Shown here piece after piece: positions 1 through 6,674 of a DNA stretch of 9,510 nt. Below the pieces are notes generated by a model. That model ran no database searches. It was not told the origin of the DNA and worked only from the letters and a program-made list of their open reading frames with translations. The translations under genes were made by a program, and so were the position numbers. The stretch is taken from contig JAYTOM010000077.1 of the NCBI GenBank assembly GCA_043747765.1, forward strand, positions 1 through 9,510, given 5' to 3'. Numbering within the stretch: position 1 is the first letter of the stretch; every line of letters begins with the position of its first letter. Source of the stretch: WLMZ01 sp043747765 (GTDB lineage: Bacteria > Actinomycetota > Acidimicrobiia > Acidimicrobiales > Ilumatobacteraceae).

Positions 1-931
1 CGCCATCCCTTTGTTGGTCCTCCATGGTTGGCCCGGCACGGTCATCGAGTTGATCGACCTGATCGAACCATTGACCTCGCCGCCGTCACCGGCGAACCCG
101 GCCTTTCACGTCGTCATCCCGTCGCATCCGGGCACCGGCCTGTCCGGGCCCACGACCCAGCCGGGCTGGGGTGTCGATCGCACAGCGCGCGCCTACGCGG
201 CGCTGATGGCCGAGCTCGGATACAACAACTACGTGGTGCAAGGCGGAGACCATGGGGCCGTACTGGCCCCGCACCTGGGCCGGGTTGACCCCGACCATGT
301 CCGCGGGATTCACGTCAATGCCGCGACCATCGGGTTCATCCCGATGGGCCCCGTCGATGAACAGACGCTTGCGCAGCTGAGCCCTGTCGAACAACGCCGG
401 GTCGCGGCGATCGGCGCGTTCCTCACCGATGGAAACGGGTACAACGTGATCCAGACCACCCGCCCACAGACGATCGGCTACGGACTCGAGGACTCACCCG
501 TAGCGTTGCTCACCTGGATCATCGACAAAGTCCACGCCTGGACCCACGCCCCCGCAACGTTGGCCGACCCCCACTACCGGCAGCGACATCTCGCCAACGT
601 TGTGCTGTTCTGGCTGACACGCACAGCAACCTCGACCGCCAACAACGTCTACGCCGAATACGCCAGCCTCTTCGCCAACCCGAATGCCTTCACCAACTCT
701 GGCGTCCCGACAGCCGTGATCGCGTTCGCCGAGGACCCGTCGATCCGCCGGTACGCCGAACACTCCAACACCATCGTCCGGTGGACCGACGTCGACGATG
801 GCGGCCACTTCGCCGCCCTCGAACAACCCGACCGACTCATCACCGATCTACGGTCGTTCGTCACCGAACTGCCCCACACCGGCGCAGCTCGCGCCGCCCT
901 CGACGCCGACGCTACTGGGACAGTTCTCTGA
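1..931 (+). CDS. Epoxide hydrolase, alpha/beta-hydrolase fold (5' end outside window)
   Basis: This is a microsomal-type (EHN-class) epoxide hydrolase, which adds water to epoxides to give diols through an Asp-linked ester intermediate. The frame is open from the first bases (AIPLLVLHGWPG), so the start and the N-terminal EHN cap lie upstream; the TTG at 11 is internal. Counting from 11, HGWPG (residues 5-9) is the oxyanion-hole motif and GGDHGA (78-83) carries the nucleophile Asp80. QTIGYGLEDSP (153-163) is the lid segment with a conserved Tyr, and DGGHFAALEQP (263-273) carries the catalytic His266. AEDP (240-243) may supply the third acid. The residue after the nucleophile is His, where Trp (GGDWG) is usual in the family. 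The stop overlaps the ATG of the next gene, which suggests translational coupling with the esterase. The fold and family are clear; the substrate is unknown. Confidence 0.9.
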   Translation, partial: AIPLLVLHGWPGTVIELIDLIEPLTSPPSPANPAFHVVIPSHPGTGLSGPTTQPGWGVDRTARAYAALMAELGYNNYVVQGGDHGAVLAPHLGRVDPDHVRGIHVNAATIGFIPMGPVDEQTLAQLSPVEQRRVAAIGAFLTDGNGYNVIQTTRPQTIGYGLEDSPVALLTWIIDKVHAWTHAPATLADPHYRQRHLANVVLFWLTRTATSTANNVYAEYASLFANPNAFTNSGVPTAVIAFAEDPSIRRYAEHSNTIVRWTDVDDGGHFAALEQPDRLITDLRSFVTELPHTGAARAALDADATGTVL

Positions 932-1880
932 TGACTGCCGTGTTCGCAGACGACGAACTCGCAGAGTTCATTCAGTCGTTCACCGCACTGAACCTGCCGT
1001 CAGCCGCAGCGACCGGAGCCGACGCTCTGCGCATGGCGACTGTCGAGCGAACCAAGACTCGCCCACGAGGACCGCAACTCAATCACGTCCGTGACGTGCG
1101 GATCGCACCAGCGGGACCGACCGTGAGGATCTACCGCCCCACAATCGCAGCAACCGGTGTACTCGTCTATTTCCATGGCGGCGGATGGGTGATCGGCGAC
1201 CTCGATACCCACGATCGCGCCTGTCGGCGCCTGCCGCGTCGTCGACCGTCACCGTGGTCGCAGTCGACTACCGCCGCGCGCCCGAGGATCCGTGGCCGGC
1301 CGCGATCGACGATGCCGTCACCGCGGTGCGTTGGGTCGCCAGCGCACCGCAGGAACTCGGACCGACGAACGGTCGTATCGGGGTAGCCGGCGACAGCGCC
1401 GGAGGGCTCATCGCCGCGCTGACTGCGCTCCGTCTGCGCGACGATGCTCCGGATGTCTCATTGGATGCCCAGTTCCTGCTCTATGCGAACACTGATCTCA
1501 CCAACTCGGGAGCATCAATGGAGACCGAGGGTCACGGCTACGGCCTCGAGGTCGCTGACATCGAATGGTTCAACACACAATGGGTTCCCGATCGCACGGC
1601 CTGGACCGATCCGTGGATCAGTCCGCTCTACGCAGAGGACCTCGTCGGCCTGCCGAGAACCGTTGTCGTCACCTGCGAACACGACCCCCTACGTGACCAA
1701 GGCGAAGCCTACGCCCAACACCTCGCCGACGCTGGCGTACCCACCGTGGTCCGACGCGAACCCGGCATGGTCCACAACTTCATGCTCTGGGACCTCATCT
1801 CCCTCGCGTGCGCGGTCGCCGCCGACCGCGTCGCCGACGATGTCGCATCCCAACTCACAACACACGACGTTCACACGTGA
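931..1880 (+). pseudogene. Alpha/beta-hydrolase-3 (HSL-type) esterase, broken by one frameshift
   Basis: This belongs to the hormone-sensitive-lipase esterase family, which hydrolyses short-chain or small-molecule esters in the cytoplasm. It starts at the ATG overlapping the preceding stop. The first frame gives about 101 residues ending ...THDRACRRL and includes the oxyanion motif HGGGW (82-86). The next frame then continues as ASSTVTVVAVDYRRAPE. Restoring one base near 1233 (CTG[G]CCGCG) rejoins them into about 316 residues, the normal family length. In that composite the nucleophile is Ser156 in GDSAGG, with likely acid Asp252 in CEHDPLRD and His282 in VHNFM, so the whole triad is present. 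No other lesion is visible. It is either a recent inactivation or a sequencing error. As written, the product would end within the first third and lack all three catalytic residues. Confidence 0.88.
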
Positions 1881-2178
1881 ATCAGACGCCATCGCACACT
1901 GAGTGACGTCATCGGCGACGCCGACGTTCGCGATGACGATTGAGGAACGGTCGTCCAGTTGGGTTGAGCGGATCGACCCCCTCGGGTCGGCTCGGAACGT
2001 GTGGGACATCTCTCTCGGCTGGATGTACTGGGATGCACTGTTCTGTGCTGTAATTGCCAATCGTTTCAACACCGTCATCTGCGCCCTGGTCTGTGTTTCG
2101 ACTGCTACGGATTGCCCCAACATCGGCGGCCCTCCGGGGAGTTCGCGGACCAACGAGGCCGGCGGCGGGTGTGAGTGA
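1881..2178. other. Intergenic stretch, no convincing gene
   Basis: About 300 bases lie between the esterase and the kinase. A 91-codon open frame on the plus strand (1903-2178) resembles no known family, is rich in Trp, Cys and Ser, and lacks the G/C-ending codons of its neighbours, so I do not call it. The stretch holds the hairpin at 1907-1938 and a second short one at 1974-1989 (six paired bases, CGACCC/GGGTCG, around a four-base loop). It must also hold any promoter for the kinase, but I see no convincing -35/-10 pair. Confidence 0.5.
1907..1938 (+). terminator. Candidate hairpin terminator after the esterase gene
   Basis: Perfect 8-base inverted arms CGTCATCG (1907-1914) and CGATGACG (1931-1938) flank a segment that can pair further with small bulges. 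The hairpin begins 27 bases after the esterase stop. No U-rich tract follows, so intrinsic termination is uncertain; actinobacterial terminators often lack a strong U run. Confidence 0.35.
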
Positions 2179-2186
2179 GTGAGTGA
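2171..2186 (+). repeat. (GTGA)4 tandem repeat containing the kinase start codon
   Basis: Four perfect GTGA units run from 2171 to 2186. The third unit supplies the only GTG in frame with the kinase. The second unit supplies, four bases earlier, the TGA that closes that frame upstream. No good Shine-Dalgarno sequence is visible before it. Because every unit carries a GTG, gain or loss of a unit would still leave one in frame and would change its distance from upstream signals rather than destroy the frame. Confidence 0.8.
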
Positions 2187-3669
2187 TTCTGACGGGCTCG
2201 ACGGTGACGCACTACGAACGTTGGCGTTCCTGGTGTCCGATGGCGTGATCGTGACGGATGCCTCGGTCGATGAACATGGGCCACGAATACTGTGGGTCAA
2301 CGACGCGATCATCCAGCTCACGGGCTACACCCGCGGGGAGATCATCGGGCGATCTCCGCGGATGTTCCACAGCCGTGACGCCGACCCTGGTGAGCTTGCC
2401 CGGATCCGGTTCGCGCTCGAGTCTGCCGCGCCGGTCCGTGCGGAACTCATCAACCGTCGCCGAGATGGCAGCGAGTTCATCCTCGAGCTGGACATCACCC
2501 CGATCCACGACCCGTCCGGCACCCTGACGGGGTTTCTGGGCATCCAACGCGACGTGACGGAGCAGCGGCAGTCCGCCCGCCGGTTCCAGGCGCTCGTGGA
2601 GCACTCGAGGGAGCTGGTTTCGATCAACGACCCTGACGGTCGGGTCAGCTACATCTCGCCGTCGGTCACATACATACTCGGCTGGACGCCGGATCAGATC
2701 GTCGGCCGACACGGTGCCGACTTCGTGCATCCCGACGAGGCTCGGCGCATCGCTGACGGTCGGCGGGACAAGACCACCCACACCGACCCGACTGCGCCGG
2801 TGCAGTTCCGCTTCAAGCACGCCGACGGGAGCTGGCGCTGGCTGGAGGCAACGACTACCAACCTGCTCGCGGAGCCCGCCGTGCGCGGCATAGTGGTGAA
2901 CTCCCACGACATAACGCAACGCAAATACTTCGAGGACGCACTTCATCAGCGACTGAATCTCGAAGCCGTCGGCCGGCTCGCGAGCGGAGTCGCCCACGAC
3001 TTCAACAACCTGCTCAACGTGATCCTCGGATGCACCGACCTCGCGATGTTGGCGCTCGAACCCGACGCGGTAGCGGTCGGGCACCTGGCCGGAGTCGCAG
3101 CGGCCGTTGAGCGAGCGGCTGCACTTACCCGCCAACTCCTGATGTTGAGCAAGCAGAACGAGATCACGTCGGTGCGTGCCGACATCAACGCCCTCATCGC
3201 CGAGACGACGACGATGCTTCGACACATCCTCCCGGCAGTGTCGCTCCAGACACGTCTGCTAGAACGGGCGATCAGCGTGGTGATCGATCCGGACCTGTTC
3301 CGGCAAGTATTGATGAACCTTGCGCTCAACGCCAACGACGCGATGCCTGACGGTGGTCTCATCACGGTTGCCAGTGCGGTAAGCGAAGCGCCGTCCGCCC
3401 CACCGACGCAGCCGGACGGCACACGTCGCTCACCGAGCCGTTGGGTCGTCATCACCGTCAGCGACACCGGGCACGGCATCGACGACGAAACCCTGAAACG
3501 GATCTTCGAACCGTTCTTCTCCACAAAAGATCCCACCAACGGCACCGGGCTCGGGCTCGCCATCGCCCACGGCATCATCACCAGAGCCGGCGGCACGATC
3601 ACCGCTGCAAGCACACCCAGCCAAGGCACCACCATCACCATCTCGCTTCCAGTCACCACCGACACGTGA
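2179..3669 (+). CDS. Soluble histidine kinase with two PAS domains (orphan)
   Basis: This is a sensor kinase that would autophosphorylate on His and pass the phosphate to a response regulator. PAS-1 spans about residues 12-130 and ends with the PAC-like GIQRDVTEQR. PAS-2 spans about 131-252 (HADGSWRWLEATT, then VNSHDITQRK). The dimerisation/phosphoacceptor H-box VAHDFNNLLNVIL has His273. The ATPase domain follows: N-box NLALNANDAMPDGG (380-393), DTGHG (429-433), FEPFFSTK (443-450) and GTGLGL (455-460), ending near 490. No membrane segment, signal peptide or receiver domain is present, so it should sense in the cytoplasm. PAS-1 has GRSPRMF where photoactive LOV domains have GRNCRF, so the flavin-binding Cys is absent. 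GTG at 2179 is the furthest upstream start because TGA precedes it directly. No response regulator adjoins it; the ligand and partner are unknown. Confidence 0.93.
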   Translation: MSDSDGLDGDALRTLAFLVSDGVIVTDASVDEHGPRILWVNDAIIQLTGYTRGEIIGRSPRMFHSRDADPGELARIRFALESAAPVRAELINRRRDGSEFILELDITPIHDPSGTLTGFLGIQRDVTEQRQSARRFQALVEHSRELVSINDPDGRVSYISPSVTYILGWTPDQIVGRHGADFVHPDEARRIADGRRDKTTHTDPTAPVQFRFKHADGSWRWLEATTTNLLAEPAVRGIVVNSHDITQRKYFEDALHQRLNLEAVGRLASGVAHDFNNLLNVILGCTDLAMLALEPDAVAVGHLAGVAAAVERAAALTRQLLMLSKQNEITSVRADINALIAETTTMLRHILPAVSLQTRLLERAISVVIDPDLFRQVLMNLALNANDAMPDGGLITVASAVSEAPSAPPTQPDGTRRSPSRWVVITVSDTGHGIDDETLKRIFEPFFSTKDPTNGTGLGLAIAHGIITRAGGTITAASTPSQGTTITISLPVTTDT

Positions 3670-4240
3670 ACCTGGCATCGCGCAGGCGGCGTCGACGCGA
3701 CCGAATGGCAGCATGACATCGCTGCAATGCACGGTAGCCGTGTCGGCAAACTGCAAGGGGTTGAGCAGATGAGGATCACGTTGGGGGGACCATCGTTAGC
3801 GGTGTTCATCCGTTTGCCGATGATGAACACGGTGATCGCGGCACGGCCCGGATCTGGGACCCTCCGGGGATGCCTGCGACGCCGACCACAATTGAGTTCT
3901 CGATGATCGTGCGTCCGTCGATGCCTGCGCGAAGACCATCGCCGATGTTTCACGCCGTTTTGAACGGACGTTGATTCATGGCTGATGTGTTATGCGCAGC
4001 GCCGTTGTCACACGTGATTTGGCGGTCGCCGAGCCCTTCACGGTGGGCCGTGGCGATTCGGCTGCTGCGATCCGACGAATGGTGTCGTGGCGCAGGCCGA
4101 ACTGGTGAACGGGCGGTCGTTCGGTTGTGTGACGGTGTCTGGGATCTTGGTGGTCGATGATGAGCGAGTCAGCGGTTCATGATGCAGCGGATCTTCGAGC
4201 ACGCTGGGTACACGGCGCTGATGCCATCGATCCGGTGAAC
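3670..4240. other. Eroded stretch without an intact gene
   Basis: About 570 bases lie between the kinase and the IS remnant. No frame gives a recognisable protein. On the minus strand short runs look protein-like with G/C-ending codons. One around 3862-3945 includes GIDGRTIIENSIVVGVAG, an adjacent frame around 3790-3850 includes ITVFIIGKRMNTA, and another lies around 4185-4250. They sit in different frames and are cut by stops. This suggests relics of one or more decayed genes, but I cannot name them. A 31-codon plus-strand frame from ATG 4160 to a stop at 4255 is unsupported. A small dyad, CCGTT-TTG-AACGG, lies at 3955-3967. Confidence 0.4.
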
Positions 4241-4243
4241 GTC

Positions 4244-4790
4244 GGTACCGTATAGTTAGGTTAAGGGTTTCCCGTTGATTAGTGTGCGCGGTGTGGGTTG
4301 TGGTTGTGGAGGTGACATCGGGCGGGCTAGCGCGGTTTTTTGGGGTGGTGTTGCCGGATTTGAATGAGGTCCAGCGGCGTGTGGTGGCTGGGGCGTCGGC
4401 AGAGATGTTGGGTCGGGGTGGCAAGCCGTGGGTGGCTCTGGCGTCGGGGATGTCACAGAACACGGTGATCAAAGCCGAGGGTGAAGTTGCTTGACCGAAT
4501 TGCAGCCAGGCCGAGACCGGCCTCGAGATCACTGTCTGTCACTACCCGCCCGGAACCTCGAAATGGAACCGGATCGAGCACCGCATGTTCTCGTACATCA
4601 CGATGAACTGGCGCGGCCGGCCACTCACCTCCCACTGCACCATCATCGAACTGATCGCCGCGACCACCACCGAAACCGGGCTCACCATCAGAGCCGAACG
4701 CGACACCGAGTGGTATCAGAATGGCGTCAAGATAAGCGACACCGACATCGCCGCCATACCCCTCACCCGACACGAATGGCACGCCCAAGA
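4244..4790 (+). mobile_element. ISAzo13-family insertion sequence remnant
   Basis: The element is recognised only through its transposase pieces at 4282-4494 and about 4510-4788. The left end is probably the AT-richer stretch around 4244-4275 (GGTACCGTATAGTTAGG and after), where composition changes sharply. No matching inverted repeat survives on the right, because the coding similarity stops abruptly after HEWHA near 4785 and LuxR-related sequence begins soon after. No target duplication can be seen. The boundaries are therefore estimates. The element cannot move by itself. Confidence 0.65.
4282..4788 (+). pseudogene. ISAzo13-type DDE transposase, internally deleted
   Basis: The first piece (4282-4494) carries the family's N-terminal region: FFGVVLPDLNEVQRRVVAGA, then LGRGGKPWVALASGMSQNTV, ending at a TGA. 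The second piece, in the same frame from about 4510, matches the family's C-terminus: ETGLEITVCHYPPGTSKWNR, IEHRMFSYITMNWRGRP, then GVKISDTDIAAIPLTRHEWH. Between them the roughly 250-300 central residues, including the two catalytic Asp of the DDE triad, are missing. The Glu of the WNRIEH motif remains. The likely junction is about 4485-4510. The true start may be GTG 4282 or GTG 4306. Codons in the first piece end mostly in G or T and in the second mostly in C, an unusual contrast. It is non-functional. Confidence 0.85.
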
Positions 4791-4849
4791 GCGGCCCGAC
4801 ACGGCGCACCGACTCGCCGCCTGCACCCAAGTTCGAGCGTTGACCAGGG

Positions 4850-5158
4850 GTAGTCGATGATCCCGGCACGCACGGTGATCGTGACCGCTTCGAGCCGGGG
4901 GTGCGCACCGAACTTGCCGAGGATCGACTGCACCGAGTTGCGCACGGTGCAGGTGGTGCTCCCGAGCGCGGTTGCGATCGCCCGGCTTGTGCCGCCACGG
5001 GCGACCTGGCGAAGCGTGTCCAGTTCCCGCGGCGTCAGGTCTGCGCCTGAGCGCGTCGGGAGCAGGCGCACGACCACGGGCGATCGCGCTGACGCAGGCC
5101 GGTCAACGACCTCACCGATGACATCGGCCAGGTGGGTTCCGGGCCGGAAGTGGGTGAT
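4850..5158 (-). pseudogene. LuxR/NarL-type HTH regulator fragment
   Basis: The piece holds a complete DNA-binding GerE/LuxR domain: DLTPRELDTLRQVARGG, SRAIATALGSTTCTVRN, then VQSILGKFGAHPRLEAV, ending AGIIDYPW near 4855. This resembles the C-terminal domain of actinobacterial response regulators. Before it, the same frame is open and codon-biased back to the cheX stop and reads like a regulator linker (THLADVIGEVVDR, VVVRLLPTRS). There is no ATG or GTG until GTG 5077 and no receiver domain, so the 5' part seems to be lost. After YPW the frame runs on for about 30 unrelated residues into the IS remnant, so the natural end is also missing. A stand-alone GerE-sized regulator translated from GTG 5077 is possible but less likely. 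Confidence 0.7.
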
Positions 5159-5620
5159 TCAGACGTGCTCCATGATCTGGCAGCCGAGAATGCCGCCGTC
5201 GGGGAGGAACCGGACTTTCGGCAACGGGGCGGCCGCCCCGAGCGTGCTGCATCTCGTTGGACACGACCGGCAGTGAGAGCGCCCACTCCTGTTCACCGTC
5301 ACAGACGATCCCCTTGAGGTTGCCGCCGATGATGTTCACCATTTCGCCGAGCACTTCGTGGATGTCGGGCTCACCGGGCTCGTAAACGGGCAGGCGGAGC
5401 ACCGTCGATGTCCCGACTCGAGCGAGACCGGGATCGGTGAAGCGGAACACGGTTGCGCTCGTCGGACCACAGATGGCGATGGACGCGCACACGACCGGCG
5501 CACCGATCGGGTTCGGCTCGACGCGCCCAGCGGCGAGCCGATGAACGTCGTCCACGCCAGCGACGCAAGCTCATCGAGCGTGTCCTCGATCTGCCAGGCA
5601 CTCGCGCCTGCATTCGTCAT
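5159..5620 (-). pseudogene. cheX: CheX-like chemotaxis phosphatase, two compensating frameshifts
   Basis: CheX-family proteins dephosphorylate CheY-P in the chemotaxis pathway. The ATG at 5620 follows a strong ribosome binding site and gives MTNAGASAWQIEDTLDELAS...FIGSPLG. Near 5527, in a run of three C on the plus strand, the coding frame changes. The middle reads VEPNPIGAPVVCASIAI through LPVYEPGEPDIHEVLGEMVN, then IIGGNLKG and WALSLPVVSN. GEMVNIIGGN contains the ExxN catalytic signature. Near 5250 the frame returns to the first one, giving APLPKVRFLPDGGILGCQIM and EHV before TGA at 5159. One missing and one extra base restore about 153 residues, typical for CheX. Third-position G/C follows each proposed frame segment. 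As written the protein would be wrong from about residue 32 and end early. Sequence error and genuine decay are both possible. Confidence 0.75.
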
Positions 5621-5626
5621 GGTTGT

Positions 5627-5632
5627 CTCCTC
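5627..5632 (-). promoter_or_regulatory. Ribosome binding site of the cheX-like gene
   Basis: GAGGAG on the minus strand lies six bases before the ATG at 5620. It fixes that start over longer upstream readings and shows the gene was well translated before, or in spite of, the frame changes. Confidence 0.75.
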
Positions 5633-5689
5633 GTTGAAACCGACATCTGGCCGTAGAACGTCGAGCTGACGGTGTAGTCGCATGATCGA

Positions 5690-5708
5690 CGTGCACGGTT
5701 TTGCACGG
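5690..5708. promoter_or_regulatory. Dyad and direct repeat in the divergent cheX/peptidase region
   Basis: CGTGCA (5690-5695) and TGCACG (5702-5707) form a perfect inverted repeat. TGCACGG also recurs directly at 5692 and 5702, exactly 10 bases apart, which places both copies on the same DNA face. It sits in the 126-base gap between two divergent starts, where a shared operator would be expected. No regulator is assigned. Confidence 0.3.
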
Positions 5709-5746
5709 ATCCATGACACCAGCCGCGATCCTGAACGGTCACGGCC

Positions 5747-6532
5747 GTGGCGGCATCGGTCATCGGCATTCCCGACATCACGAGTCGTATCGGCGAGATC
5801 CAGCGGATGATGAGCTCGCGTGTGGCGAGCAACACGGCCACAGCGTCATCGTCGATCGACGTGTCGACAGGACCCACCGACCCGAACGCGGGTTTCGACC
5901 CCTTTGGCACCGTGTATCAACAAGCCCTCGCCGGCGTAATGACGCAGCGGCAGGCGACTCCAGCAACACAGACCGCGACGGGCGCGTCGAACACGATCAA
6001 TTCCGCGACAGCGCCACTGCGGATCTCGTCGCTGAGCGGCGGGTACGCGACACGGAGGATGACGTCGAGCACCCAGGCCGGCGCACCCACGGGTGCGACG
6101 ACCGGTCGGGTCGGCGGCTACGCCGCGATCTCGGTGCCACCCGAGCTCGCCGGCTACGGCAACGGCCGGATCCCTGCGTCGGCACTCGAGCTGATCGGCC
6201 AAGGTGAGCACCGCCTCTGGGCTCCCGCAGCAGAAGCGTGGCAGCAGATGGTGGCCGCGGCCAAAGCCGACGGTGTCGATCTGTCGGTGACCGACTCGTA
6301 CCGCTCGTACGACAACCAGGTGCTGCTCGCCCAGGAAAAGGGCCTGACCTCCAACGGTGGATGGGCCGCCTTCCCGGGCACCTCCAACCACGGCTGGGGC
6401 GTGGCGGTCGACATGAATGCCGACAGCCCGGCCGCGCTGGCCTGGCTCCGCGACAACGGACACCGCTTTGGGTGGGTCGAGGCCATACACCGCGAGCCGT
6501 GGCACTGGGAGTTCCGGCCCGGCCAAGCGTGA
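5747..6532 (+). CDS. M15 (VanY-type) D,D-carboxypeptidase-like peptidase of the flagellar locus
   Basis: This is a zinc peptidase acting on peptidoglycan peptides. The catalytic domain covers about residues 140-258. It has the substrate-side motif DSYRSYDNQ (183-191), SNHGWGVAVD (213-222) with zinc ligands His215 and Asp222, and REPWHWEF (249-256) with catalytic Glu250 and ligand His253. The first 65 residues (PDITSRIGEIQRMM, then GFDPFGTVYQQALAGV) resemble the short N-terminal segment seen on peptidoglycan hydrolases in actinobacterial flagellar clusters. A Thr/Ser/Ala-rich linker of about 70 residues follows. There is no Sec signal peptide, so export through the flagellar secretion system is plausible but inferred. 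The frame is closed by TGA at 5732, so GTG 5747 is the earliest start; its ribosome binding site is weak. It lies 142 bases before flagellin. A role in rod or filament passage through the wall is my inference. Confidence 0.88.
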   Translation: MAASVIGIPDITSRIGEIQRMMSSRVASNTATASSSIDVSTGPTDPNAGFDPFGTVYQQALAGVMTQRQATPATQTATGASNTINSATAPLRISSLSGGYATRRMTSSTQAGAPTGATTGRVGGYAAISVPPELAGYGNGRIPASALELIGQGEHRLWAPAAEAWQQMVAAAKADGVDLSVTDSYRSYDNQVLLAQEKGLTSNGGWAAFPGTSNHGWGVAVDMNADSPAALAWLRDNGHRFGWVEAIHREPWHWEFRPGQA

Positions 6533-6674
6533 CCACAAGGGGGATAGCCGGGTGAATCCGCAGCGACCTACGTGCGCCGATCGCCGCACGCATGAACTGT
6601 CGAGAGGTGCCAGCCCAGGCAGATCCCACGGATCGGGATCGAGACATTCACACCCAACACGGAAGTAGGGAATC

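Noticed and set aside
1903..2178. 91-codon plus-strand frame just before the kinase
   Set aside because: It has no family resemblance, codon use unlike its neighbours, and ends inside the GTGA repeat. It is most likely chance.
2212..3225. 337-codon minus-strand frame opposite the kinase
   Set aside because: It is antisense to the conserved PAS and kinase motifs, its composition is Arg/Val-rich and shadow-like, and it contains no recognisable domain.
4160..4255. 31-codon plus-strand frame before the IS remnant
   Set aside because: It is too short, has no clear ribosome binding site, matches nothing known and lies in eroded sequence.
6554..6581. Possible sigma-28 (FliA/WhiG-type) promoter for flagellin, with GCCGAT at 6576-6581
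   Set aside because: The -10 matches only GCCGAT of GCCGATAA, and there is no TAAA about 15 bases upstream, where the sequence reads TCCG.
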